Positions 1-6,201 of a DNA stretch of 24,325 nt are shown one piece after another. The translations under genes were made by a program, and so were the position numbers. The notes beneath the pieces were generated by a model. The model saw only the letters and a program-made list of their open reading frames with translations, had not been told where the DNA came from and searched no databases. The number at the start of each line of letters is the position of its first letter. Positions within the stretch are counted from its first letter, which is position 1. Source of the stretch: DTNV01 sp964388435. GTDB taxonomy: Archaea > Micrarchaeota > Micrarchaeia > Norongarragalinales > UBA8480. Location: the NCBI GenBank assembly GCA_964388435.1, contig CAYMAH010000002.1, forward strand, positions 1 through 24,325, read 5' to 3'.

Positions 1-463
1 CTATTGGCCTTCTTGAACTATCTGAAAACTCGAGCACTCTTATTTTCGCTTTCAAACCTCCACTTTTCAGAAGGGAGCATAAAAAAATCGCTTTGTCGAA
101 AGAGTCTGAAGCGTTCACTTCAAGAATCTCCTTGGGGGAAAGCCAGAATGAAACGTCTGAGTCAAGTTCTGCGAGTTCAATTTTTCTCACGAAATCGAAT
201 GCTTTTCTGGCGAAATCCGCATCTGTTTCAGCTTGAAGGTTAGTTCTCACTGAAATAATGTTCTCATCAGAGGGGTTGACCATTGACTTCAACTCTGGAA
301 TGGTTTTGATCTCGCTTTTGTTTATAAAATCAGCGTAGCGTTCTACCAGCAGTTCATATACCTTGGCCTGGACTTCCCAGTTCACCTTTTCTTTTGCTTG
401 TTCTATTTTTTTAGGCGCCTGCTTCTGTTTCTTGAAAGGAAGCAGGTCATCAACCAACGACAT
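1..463 (-). CDS. Transglutaminase-like domain protein, 5' part only
   Basis: The gene starts at the ATG whose complement lies at 461-463 and runs off the left edge after 154 codons, so only the N-terminal part is visible. The first ~25 residues are lysine/glutamine rich and look unstructured. A helical region follows. Residues about 119-143 match the transglutaminase-like core (D-x-x-DKA-x-x-L-x-SLL-x-x-GG-x-x-A-x-I). In the usual active site a Cys sits two residues before the DKA segment. Here the aligned residue looks like Ser121, so the protein may be a non-catalytic member of the fold, though this depends on my alignment by eye. A TATA-like stretch lies just upstream and no ribosome binding site is visible, which suggests a leaderless transcript. 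The gene is divergent from the aCPSF2 gene. The family call is moderate because the His/Asp half of the domain is outside the window. Confidence 0.5.
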   Translation of the reverse strand, partial: MSLVDDLLPFKKQKQAPKKIEQAKEKVNWEVQAKVYELLVERYADFINKSEIKTIPELKSMVNPSDENIISVRTNLQAETDADFARKAFDFVRKIELAELDSDVSFWLSPKEILEVNASDSFDKAIFLCSLLKSGGLKAKIRVLEFSDSSRRPI

Positions 464-528
464 GTTTAAATAATATGCAACATTAGAATAAAAACATTAC
501 TTAGATGATAAAACGGTGAGGAGTTACA

Positions 529-1830
529 TTGAAATTAACATTTTTTGGGGCTGCAAGGGAGGTTGGGAGGAGCGCGATTCTGGTTGAAAGCAAGGGGGAG
601 AGGATACTTCTTGACTGTGGAATTAAAATGAAGAAGAACGAAGAATTTCCCTTGATTGAAAACAGCGATATTAAAAAACTTACTAAAGTGGTTTTGTCGC
701 ACGCGCACATTGACCACTCTGGTTATCTTCCTGCTTTGTATGCTGCAGGTTATGAAGGCAAGGTTTACATGACCAAGCCTACGAGGGATTTGATTCAACT
801 TTTGCTTGCTGACGCGCTGAAGATTCAGAAGGATTGGTCTCCTTATAATAAAAGCGATGTAGATGCTCTTTTGAAAAATATTGAAATTCTCGAGTACAAC
901 CAGTTTAGCAAGGATAAAACAATAAGGTTTCAAAATGCGGGTCACATTCTTGGGAGCGCGATGACTGAAGTTTTTCTTGAAGGGAAAAAACTGTTGTACA
1001 CAGGGGATATTAACTTGAGGAGTTCTCGCTTGTTGAGCGGGTGCAAGACAGGAGTGGAAGCTGATTTTCTTATAATAGAAAGCACTTATGGAGGAAAAGA
1101 GGATTTACACGTTCCAACCAAGGAAGCGACTACGGAGTTTATTTCAAAAATCAGGGAGGTTCAACAGGAAGGAGGTAAGATTTTGATTCCGACATTCGCC
1201 GTGGGAAGAGGGCAGGAGATTCTTTTCACCTTGGAAAACCACTTAAAATCTGGTTTGATGGAAGAAACACCCATTTTCCTTGACGGGATGGTCAAGAAAG
1301 CGTTGAAGATATACCGGCATAATGCTATTTATTTGAAGAAGGAGGTTCAGAGGAGGATTTTATCAGGGGATGACGACCCTTTTAAAAGCGATTTCTACAA
1401 GTTTCCGAAGACAAAAAGCAAGAGGGAGGTTTTCCAGAGCAATAAGGCCATTATACTGTCGACAAGCGGGATGATGACCGGAGGGCCGGTTATGGGATAT
1501 CTTGAAAAAATGGCAGGTGATGAAAAGAACATTCTCATAATCGTAGGTTACCAGTCTGAAGGAAGCCCTGGAAGGAAGCTGCTTGAAGGAGAGAAAAAGC
1601 TAAGATATAAAGAAAAAATCATAGATATTAAGATGAGAGTTTGGAGCTCTCCTTTCTCTGCTCACTCCGACCATAAGGAGTTGGTTCAATTCGTTAGGTC
1701 TATGAAGAGCCTTAAAAAGGTGTTCGTGGTTCACGGGGAAAGAGAAAGACTTTTCGATTTGGCCGAGGATGTCAAATCCAAAAACACAGAGTCTTTCATT
1801 CCTCACTTGAAGGAAAGTTTTGAACTCTAA
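529..1830 (+). CDS. aCPSF2-type metallo-beta-lactamase/beta-CASP ribonuclease
   Basis: This is an archaeal CPSF-like RNA nuclease of 433 residues, cytoplasmic, in the family that cleaves or trims RNA 3' ends. The start is TTG at 529, fixed by the strong ribosome binding site GGTGAGG at 515-521. The metallo-beta-lactamase signature HAHIDH is at residues 58-63. Further zinc-ligand and beta-CASP motifs follow in the usual order: GHILGS, TGDIN, ESTYGG, the STSGMMTGGP loop, SAHSDH and a terminal VHGE. No N-terminal KH domains are present, which separates it from aCPSF1 (the archaeal termination factor FttA). The N-terminal MKLTFFGAAREVG pattern is CPSF-like rather than RNase J-like. It is a monocistronic-looking gene, followed by a TATA box for the next gene. 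All catalytic motifs appear intact. The exact in vivo substrates of this subfamily cannot be read from the sequence. Confidence 0.9.
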   Translation: MKLTFFGAAREVGRSAILVESKGERILLDCGIKMKKNEEFPLIENSDIKKLTKVVLSHAHIDHSGYLPALYAAGYEGKVYMTKPTRDLIQLLLADALKIQKDWSPYNKSDVDALLKNIEILEYNQFSKDKTIRFQNAGHILGSAMTEVFLEGKKLLYTGDINLRSSRLLSGCKTGVEADFLIIESTYGGKEDLHVPTKEATTEFISKIREVQQEGGKILIPTFAVGRGQEILFTLENHLKSGLMEETPIFLDGMVKKALKIYRHNAIYLKKEVQRRILSGDDDPFKSDFYKFPKTKSKREVFQSNKAIILSTSGMMTGGPVMGYLEKMAGDEKNILIIVGYQSEGSPGRKLLEGEKKLRYKEKIIDIKMRVWSSPFSAHSDHKELVQFVRSMKSLKKVFVVHGERERLFDLAEDVKSKNTESFIPHLKESFEL

Positions 1831-1869
1831 AAGAATATTTCAAAGTTTTTCTTGAAAAACATGAAAAGA

Positions 1870-1910
1870 AAAACTTTTTAAGCTTAAAGCAATAATTTAA
1901 TCGGTGATTG
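1870..1910 (+). promoter_or_regulatory. TATA box and ribosome binding site for the gene at 1915
   Basis: A TATA-like element (AACTTTTTAAGC) lies at about 1871-1882, preceded by an A-rich BRE-like stretch. The ribosome binding site GGTGATTG at 1903-1910 sits a few bases before the ATG at 1915. The spacing implies a short leader rather than a leaderless message. Confidence 0.5.
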
Positions 1911-1914
1911 AAAC

Positions 1915-2319
1915 ATGGCATTTATAGATTTATTTGGAAAAAAACAGGTGGTTGCTTCAAAAGGGGATTACGAGGTTAATTTCGAGCTTCACCCTTTCAG
2001 ACTTGCGGCAGGGAAAAACAATTCCATTGACTTGAAGATTCAGTTGACGAACACTTCAGGCAGGAGTCTTTTAACGGCGGTCGTGCTTAAAACGCAGAAA
2101 ACGCTTGGTTTTGACCAGAGCACCATATCTCAGGAGAGGGAGATCAGGCTTGGCGAGCTGCTTCCTGACGAGGTTAAAAACCTGACAATTCCGTTGTACG
2201 CCACTCAAAGAACAGGTAGAGGTAATTACAAGGTTTTGATATACGTTATCTCCCACTACCGCAATTATTCTTACGTGCTTAACGAGATTAGAGTGGAAGT
2301 TCCTATTAGGGTTACTTGA
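1915..2319 (+). CDS. Conserved-looking hypothetical protein with Ig-like beta fold
   Basis: A 134-residue protein with no signal peptide or membrane segment. From about residue 15 to the end it consists of alternating hydrophobic strands. The pattern N-SIDLKIQLTNTSG ... LGELLPDEVKNLTIPLYAT resembles the Ig-like/CARDB-type folds that archaea use in cell-envelope and binding proteins, but there is no export signal here, so it should be cytosolic. I do not recognise a specific family. It is expressed from its own promoter with a GGTGATTG ribosome binding site, and the small membrane protein gene follows 46 bases later behind a second TATA-like element (2331-2346). No catalytic motif is visible. 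Confidence 0.6.
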   Translation: MAFIDLFGKKQVVASKGDYEVNFELHPFRLAAGKNNSIDLKIQLTNTSGRSLLTAVVLKTQKTLGFDQSTISQEREIRLGELLPDEVKNLTIPLYATQRTGRGNYKVLIYVISHYRNYSYVLNEIRVEVPIRVT

Positions 2320-2365
2320 AAAGAAAAACAAAAGTTTAAAAATAGGTTGAGCTTTATTTAAAAGC

Positions 2366-2572
2366 ATGGATGAAGTTTTAAGCTACAATGTTAGAACGCT
2401 TTTAGGTATAGGATTGGTTTTATTCACAGTGTATCTTATTGTTAATATTTTAACTTCAACAGACCCTATTTTTATAATTGGAACCGTGTTGGATGTTTTT
2501 CTGATTTACATTTTGTATGAGATCAGTGCTTTGAAGGTTAAAACAGAAAAACTTTATAAAAGGTCACGCTGA
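2366..2572 (+). CDS. Small two-helix membrane protein
   Basis: A 68-residue protein with two hydrophobic helices (about residues 12-29 and 34-52) separated by a short STDP turn. It ends in a basic tail (KVKTEKLYKRSR), which by the positive-inside rule would lie in the cytoplasm. No family is recognised. Its 3' end overlaps the convergent coiled-coil gene by 9 bases. A TATA-like stretch precedes it at 2331-2346. Function unknown. Confidence 0.6.
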   Translation: MDEVLSYNVRTLLGIGLVLFTVYLIVNILTSTDPIFIIGTVLDVFLIYILYEISALKVKTEKLYKRSR

Positions 2573-3235
2573 AGCCTCCTGGATGAGCTGGAGCTCTTCA
2601 AAGGATAGTTTTTTGCCTTTTTTAAAGTCTTCAAGAAGCCGCTCGGCTATTTTCTTCAATTCAAGATTTTTGTTAACAACTGATTTTTTCTCATGGTGCT
2701 CGGGTTTTTCTGGCTTTTCAACTTTAACTGGTTTTGACGAGTTTTCATATATTTTTTTTCTGAACTCGTCGCTTTTATTGTATAATTCTATCATTTTCTT
2801 GTGGTGTTTTTCGCTTTCCCCTGCTTTTGATTCCACTTCTCTTGTGATTGATTTTATTTTGGAGTTTAAATCGTTCAATTCTTTTTTAAGCTCGTCCATG
2901 CTGCCCTGACTTTTTTCAGGCATTATTTCTTTTATTTGCTCTTCTATTTCATTCATTGCCTTTGAAATTTCCTTCTCTCGCGCCGGATTTTCTCCCTCGA
3001 AGTGAAGTTTGTATTCCAACGCGTTGAGCTTTTTCTTGAGAGCTTCATAGGTTGAGAATTTTTTGATTTGAAGCTTTAGGCTTTCAAACTCCTTTTTTTT
3101 CGATTCGAATTTTTCAATTAGCGCCGACCTTTCTTCTTTGAGTTTTTTAACAGTTTCGTTTAACCCGTCCCTCTGCTTTTTTTCGATTAAAGCACCGTCA
3201 AACGCTTCCTTGAAATATTTTATTGAATTTTCCAT
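2564..3235 (-). CDS. Archaeal coiled-coil protein (COG1340-like)
   Basis: A 223-residue, highly charged protein, predicted coiled coil from about residue 15 to 165. A Pro/Lys/Glu/His-rich hinge follows (about 170-190), then a conserved-looking C-terminal helix with the pattern AERLLEDFKKGKKLSFEELQLIQ-like, cited here in part (GKKLSFEELQLIQ). This layout, long coiled coil plus a short GKKLS-type tail, is what I know from the uncharacterised archaeal coiled-coil group COG1340. The gene starts 14 bases after the stop of the histone-fold-like gene and is almost certainly co-transcribed with it. No membrane segment and no enzymatic motif. Its role may be structural or scaffolding, but that is inference. 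Confidence 0.65.
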   Translation of the reverse strand: MENSIKYFKEAFDGALIEKKQRDGLNETVKKLKEERSALIEKFESKKKEFESLKLQIKKFSTYEALKKKLNALEYKLHFEGENPAREKEISKAMNEIEEQIKEIMPEKSQGSMDELKKELNDLNSKIKSITREVESKAGESEKHHKKMIELYNKSDEFRKKIYENSSKPVKVEKPEKPEHHEKKSVVNKNLELKKIAERLLEDFKKGKKLSFEELQLIQEASA

Positions 3236-3249
3236 TTGTTTTAAAATAC

Positions 3250-3651
3250 CTACGGCGTTTCTAATTGAATCTCGGCTATAATCTCTTCTAACTCCGCTCT
3301 TTGTTTTTCAAGAATCTTCTGGATTTTGACTATTCTTTTCTTGTTCAATCCTATCTCCCTGTATTTTCTTACCGCTTTGTTGAAGTGTTCGATTGAAAGA
3401 GTGAAGTATTCCTCCTGGTCCATTGTGTTTGCAACTTCTACTAGAAGGTCTCCCAGGAACTTGTTGGCTTCGATTTTAACTTCTCTTTTAATCTGATGCT
3501 CTTTTTTGAAGTTTTCCTTCAAGATTTTAACCACTCTTGCATTCGGAAAGGGGAGTGGTTCAAGCTCTAACTCCGCGTCCTCCTGCTCCATCCCAGCGCC
3601 AGCTAGCTCGCCTTCCTTTTTGTCTAAATTTTCAATATTCTCATCAACCAC
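3250..3651 (-). CDS. Histone-fold-like protein with C-terminal coiled coil
   Basis: The protein is about 133 residues if it starts at the GTG at 3651. A GGTGAT ribosome binding site at 3661-3656 makes this start more likely than the overlapping GTG at 3660. The first ~30 residues are acidic and probably disordered. Then comes PFPNARVVKILKE, followed by long helices ending in a segment with VEVANTM and FNKAVRKYREI. The helix-strand-helix-strand-helix rhythm and the opening P-x-x-x-VVKILK resemble a histone-fold unit of the kind seen in archaeal histones, TAFs or CENP-S/X proteins. The last ~35 residues form a charged coiled coil. A canonical histone gene is encoded separately at 16106-16330, so this would be a second, divergent histone-fold protein. 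The coiled-coil gene lies immediately downstream in the same operon. The fold assignment is by eye and moderate. Confidence 0.5.
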   Translation of the reverse strand: MVDENIENLDKKEGELAGAGMEQEDAELELEPLPFPNARVVKILKENFKKEHQIKREVKIEANKFLGDLLVEVANTMDQEEYFTLSIEHFNKAVRKYREIGLNKKRIVKIQKILEKQRAELEEIIAEIQLETP

Positions 3652-3723
3652 AAAAATCACCTTTGAATTAGCTTGACTTAAATAAGGATTGAAACGTTTT
3701 TAAAGGTTGTTTTTGAAATCAAA

Positions 3724-4026
3724 TCAACTGAATTTTTTAGCGTAATCACTTTTCAATTTTCTAATCATTGACTTGGAAGTGGATAATATAACGCCTCCGT
3801 TTTTTCCGTTGTACTCCCTGCTAACCTCGCTTAAAACATTCAAACCATGATTCCACACCGAGGGATGTTTGCTTTTAGTTATTAGGTGATGAAGAATTTT
3901 AAGATCGTAAACACTGGCTTTGCGTTTGAACAACATTTCATCCCTTAAACGGGTTATTTTAAGCTCTTGAGCGTTAATGTCTTCAAATTCTTTTTTTTTA
4001 AACAATTTGCCGAAAAATTCAACCAT
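3724..4026 (-). CDS. Hypothetical protein, 100 residues
   Basis: A small basic, mainly helical protein (100 residues) with a Lys-rich opening (GKLFKKKEF) and a serine/lysine-rich end. No family, signal peptide or membrane segment is recognised. A Tyr/Leu/His segment (YDLKILHHLITKSKHPSVW) in the middle could be a helical packing unit. The start ATG at 4026 follows a TATA-like TTTATAATTC with no clear ribosome binding site. It is divergent from the PRC-barrel gene. Confidence 0.55.
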   Translation of the reverse strand: MVEFFGKLFKKKEFEDINAQELKITRLRDEMLFKRKASVYDLKILHHLITKSKHPSVWNHGLNVLSEVSREYNGKNGGVILSTSKSMIRKLKSDYAKKFS

Positions 4027-4175
4027 TGAATTATAAAGAGAGCCTAAAATTTAAAATGCCTTTGCTTATAATCACAGAGTTCTCTGCAAATCATTTAAAC
4101 ACATAAAAGAGGGTTGGCGGTTTAATTCACCTTCTTGTAGGTTAATTCAAAATAAACTACAAAGCTCATAAAAGC

Positions 4176-4220
4176 GAAAAACTTAAAAAGAGATTCAATA
4201 ATAAAAAATAGAAAGGTGAT
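4176..4220 (+). promoter_or_regulatory. TATA box and ribosome binding site for the PRC-barrel gene
   Basis: The TATA-like element AAAACTTAAAAA lies at about 4178-4189. The strong ribosome binding site AGGTGAT is at 4214-4220, seven bases before the ATG at 4228. This site itself contains the GTG at 4216, which is therefore unlikely to be the start codon. Confidence 0.55.
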
Positions 4221-4227
4221 ATTTAAA

Positions 4228-4548
4228 ATGACAATGAAAGTTTCCCAGTTAATAGGATTGGATATTTATACCGACTCCGCACAGTACATAGGTAAGGTTT
4301 ACGATGCTATTCTGGATTTGGAGAAGGGAGAAGTGGTTAGATTGACAATGCAACCTATAAACGCTGCAAGCAAGGATCAAGCTGCAAAAATCTTCAAGGA
4401 AAAAACTATTCTATACAAGAGCGTAAAAGCGGTTGAAAAGATAGTTATAGTTTCTCCAAGCTCTAACGTAGAGGATGAAGTTGAAGAGCCTGCTGCAGCG
4501 CAACCAAGCAAGCCAATGCCTTACTCCTACAGGTACAGAAAAGTTTAA
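4228..4548 (+). CDS. PRC-barrel domain protein (CdpB-like)
   Basis: A 106-residue protein. The ATG at 4228 is chosen because GGTGAT at 4215-4220 is a well-placed ribosome binding site. Residues ~3-78 form a PRC-barrel: KVSQLIGLDIYT, then GKVYDAILDLEKGEVVRL, then a second strand pair ending in VEKIVIV. A disordered acidic Pro/Ala-rich linker and a short YSYRYRKV tail follow. Stand-alone archaeal PRC-barrel proteins include the cell-division proteins CdpB1/CdpB2 of haloarchaea, which interact with SepF, so a division role is possible. Domain identity is clear; the cellular role is inference. The gene has its own promoter and is followed by an eight-T run that probably ends transcription. Confidence 0.8.
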   Translation: MTMKVSQLIGLDIYTDSAQYIGKVYDAILDLEKGEVVRLTMQPINAASKDQAAKIFKEKTILYKSVKAVEKIVIVSPSSNVEDEVEEPAAAQPSKPMPYSYRYRKV

Positions 4549-4551
4549 GCC

Positions 4552-4559
4552 TTTTTTTT
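4552..4559 (+). terminator. Oligo-T terminator after the PRC-barrel gene
   Basis: A run of eight T residues four bases past the stop codon, the usual form of an archaeal intrinsic terminator. Confidence 0.5.
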
Positions 4560-4600
4560 AATTAAAGGGAGAGTCGTAAAGCGCTTAAATTGTGACATAA

Positions 4601-4852
4601 ATGAGAGAATGGATTTGTGAAAACTGCAATCTTGTGTTTTTATCAGAAGAACCAACCTCTTGCCCCCGCTGTTCAAGCAAGAAAATAAGTCTTAAAAGAA
4701 GGGACGATGAAGAGGGGAAAAGTCAAATTAAGGATTTGAAGGCAGGAGCTTGCACTAACTGCGGAGGGGTTGATTTTATTCTTGACTGGAAGAAAAGAGA
4801 AAAGATTTGCAAGAAGTGCGGCAATATAATGCCTCTTGTGAGAATGCACTGA
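4601..4852 (+). CDS. Small double zinc-ribbon protein
   Basis: An 83-residue protein with two zinc ribbons. The first is C-x2-C ... C-x2-C with CENC at about residues 6-9 and CPRC at 21-24. The second has CTNC at about 50-53 and CKKC at 69-72. A short Lys/Asp/Glu-rich linker joins them. Such proteins act as nucleic-acid or protein adaptors in archaea, but no specific family is recognised. It lies alone between the PRC-barrel gene and the convergent ubiquitin-like locus. A short GTGA element sits upstream of the ATG. Function unknown. Confidence 0.65.
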   Translation: MREWICENCNLVFLSEEPTSCPRCSSKKISLKRRDDEEGKSQIKDLKAGACTNCGGVDFILDWKKREKICKKCGNIMPLVRMH

Positions 4853-4946
4853 ATGCCAAAACAATTTCACCACTTGAAATGCCTTTAGGTTGGACTAACG
4901 AGTTTTCCAAAACAGTTGGCCTAAGCCAAAATTAATTTTAATTTTT

Positions 4947-5102
4947 TTAGATTTTAAGGATTTTTTTGATTTTGTTTAGTAGTGTTTCGGGTTGGCTTTG
5001 GCCGGTGTTTTGTTTTTTTGGAGTGTAAGAGTAGATGATGTTTTCTGGCGGTTTTTTTTGTTCGAAGGTTGGTTCTTTTATTTTGATTATTTTGGGTTTC
5101 AT
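4947..5102 (-). CDS. Unrecognised 51-residue small protein downstream of E2
   Basis: This short gene starts at the ATG whose complement is at 5100-5102, ten bases after the E2 stop codon, and ends with TAA at 4947-4949. The protein opens MKPKIIKIKEPTFEQ, has a Pro/Gln/Thr-rich middle with no predicted fold, and closes with a basic amphipathic helix LLNKIKKILKI. Two features link it to its neighbours. The KP[KR]I[VI] motif recurs at the C-terminus of E2 (SKPKIV) and twice near the N-terminus of the 110-residue protein at 5857-6189. Its last 11 residues match the last 11 of that protein position by position in type (L-x-x-[RK]-I-[RK]-x-[FI]-L-[RK]-[LI]). I infer an accessory protein of the conjugation system. 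Translation is supported by the operon position and the shared motifs, not by homology to a known family. Confidence 0.6.
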   Translation of the reverse strand: MKPKIIKIKEPTFEQKKPPENIIYSYTPKKQNTGQSQPETLLNKIKKILKI

Positions 5103-5112
5103 TGTTTTTGAT

Positions 5113-5538
5113 TCACACTATTTTTGGTTTTGAAAAGTATTCTGCGGCTTCGTGGTTGAGTGGACTTAGCGGGTTTGGATTATCCAGTAGTTGTTGTAGG
5201 GCCAGGATGATGCTTTTTACTGTTTGATTTTCGCTCCATTTGTTTATTAGTTGGATGCATACTCTGCCGTCGGTTGCTATGTTAGGGTGGAATATTGGAG
5301 TTAACCAATAGACTTCGACGCTGTTTGGATAGGGAAAGTCTCTTTTTAGGATTATTTTGATTTCGTGGTTGTAGATTGGGATTATTGTGTTGTTTTGTTT
5401 TTGAAGTGCTTTTTTGGTTATTTTAACGAGGTATTCTGTTTTGGCGGGGTTGGCGGTGAATTGTATGTCACTGTCCGTCATTTCTTCGAACTCGCTGTCT
5501 AATCGTCTTTGCCATATGTTTTCAGGTAGGGTGGGCAT
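5113..5538 (-). CDS. E2-like ubiquitin-conjugating enzyme
   Basis: A 141-residue UBC-fold protein that should take the ubiquitin-like protein from the E1 as a thioester and pass it to a substrate, with or without the RING-like protein. Visible hallmarks: FPYPNS before a beta strand, the TPIFHPN segment with HPN at residues 84-86, the catalytic Cys94 eight residues after HPN in GRVCIQL, Trp101, and the PNPLSPLN motif at 121-128. These match eukaryotic E2 enzymes closely, more than the degenerate E2-like folds of many bacterial systems. Length is close to a minimal UBC domain. The extreme C-terminus, SKPKIV, repeats a motif found in the two small proteins of the locus. The gene follows the ubiquitin-like gene by seven bases and shares its divergent promoter. 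The call is firm; substrates are unknown. Confidence 0.93.
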   Translation of the reverse strand: MPTLPENIWQRRLDSEFEEMTDSDIQFTANPAKTEYLVKITKKALQKQNNTIIPIYNHEIKIILKRDFPYPNSVEVYWLTPIFHPNIATDGRVCIQLINKWSENQTVKSIILALQQLLDNPNPLSPLNHEAAEYFSKPKIV

Positions 5539-5545
5539 TTTGTTT

Positions 5546-5800
5546 TTAAACTCCTCCTTCCGAGTCTGGCATTATTAGCAGTTCGGTTAATTCGGTTATT
5601 TTGTTTTCTTCCAGAGTGGTGGTTGGGGCGAGGATTTTGTTTTCTTTGCCTTGTGTTAGTGCCAGTACGACTCTGTTTTTGAATTGCCAGTACTCTGTTA
5701 CCACCTCAAGTATTGATTGGATGGTCATTTGCGGTTCTACTTCTAGGGTGACTTGTTTTCCATCTGTGGTGTTTCTTACGTTTATTTTGAATTCTGTCAT
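5546..5800 (-). CDS. Ubiquitin-like modifier precursor ending in Gly-Gly-Val
   Basis: An 84-residue beta-grasp protein: N-terminal strand pair (TEFKINVRN ... KQVTLEVEP), central helix (TIQSILEVVTEYWQ), then strands ending LLIMPDSEGGV. The Gly82-Gly83 pair near the C-terminus is the conjugation signature. A single Val84 follows, so the modifier needs removal of one residue before E1 can activate it; the JAMM protease encoded nearby is the obvious candidate. Six lysines (5, 15, 41, 52, 55, 67) could carry chains. The core (L-x-x-NKI ... L-x-I-x-x-x-EGG) looks nearer to E2-associated ubiquitin-like proteins than to ThiS/MoaD or SAMP sulfur carriers, but that is by eye. It is the first gene of the minus-strand Ubl-E2-51-residue operon. 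No ribosome binding site precedes the ATG, and the TATA spacing suits a leaderless message. Confidence 0.88.
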   Translation of the reverse strand: MTEFKINVRNTTDGKQVTLEVEPQMTIQSILEVVTEYWQFKNRVVLALTQGKENKILAPTTTLEENKITELTELLIMPDSEGGV

Positions 5801-5856
5801 GGTTATTTAGTTTAGCGGCAAAGATATTTAATATTTTACGTTGAAATATTGTTTTT
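5801..5856. promoter_or_regulatory. Shared divergent promoter of the ubiquitin-like locus
   Basis: Only 56 bases separate the divergent start codons of the ubiquitin-like gene and the 110-residue protein gene. The centre holds GATATTTAATATTTTAC (about 5823-5839), a near-palindrome that reads as a TATA box on both strands. It lies roughly 20-30 bases from both ATGs, the distance expected between TATA and the transcription start. Neither ATG has a ribosome binding site. I infer a bidirectional promoter that makes two leaderless messages, so both arms of the system would be expressed together. Confidence 0.55.
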
Positions 5857-6189
5857 ATGGATAAGCCGAGGATTGTTGTTGGTTTGAGTAAGCCGAGGAT
5901 TGTAAAGTCCGAAGATTCTAATGTCGGGGTTCAGGAACCCGTTCAAGAACCTCGGGAGAAAGTAGAAGTTCAAAATAGCGTTGTGGAGCCTAAGAAGCCG
6001 GTTCAAGAACCCGTAGGATTGCAACAGAGGATTGAGAGTCAAGCGGTGAGTGATATAACGCCCGTTAAGGGGGGGAGTGTAAATAAGCCTTTTGAAATCG
6101 ATACCGACTTGAAGGGAAGGATTGAAGAGGATCAAAAGAAAAGAAAGGGAGGTTTGACCGGCAGGATTAGGGAGTTTTTGAGATTGTGA
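5857..6189 (+). CDS. Unrecognised 110-residue disordered protein of the ubiquitin-like locus
   Basis: No known family. The protein begins with two copies of KPRIV (residues 3-7 and 12-16). A low-complexity stretch with repeats of V-QEP (three copies) and many charged residues follows. It ends with a basic helix KGGLTGRIREFLRL. The N-terminal KPRIV copies match the E2 C-terminus (SKPKIV) and the start of the 51-residue protein (KPKII). The last 11 residues match the C-terminus of that small protein in type at nearly every position. Most of the chain should be disordered, as in adaptor or tether proteins. It is the first gene of the plus-strand arm, with a leaderless-type start, and its stop is 12 bases before the JAMM start. 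An open frame also exists on the opposite strand (5836-6258) but lacks this context. Function unknown; an adaptor role is inference. Confidence 0.65.
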   Translation: MDKPRIVVGLSKPRIVKSEDSNVGVQEPVQEPREKVEVQNSVVEPKKPVQEPVGLQQRIESQAVSDITPVKGGSVNKPFEIDTDLKGRIEEDQKKRKGGLTGRIREFLRL

Positions 6190-6201
6190 GGGTGGTTGGG
6201 G

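Noticed and set aside
5546..5800. Sulfur-carrier protein (ThiS/MoaD/SAMP)
   Set aside because: These end at Gly-Gly. This one carries an extra Val and sits with E2 and RING-like genes.
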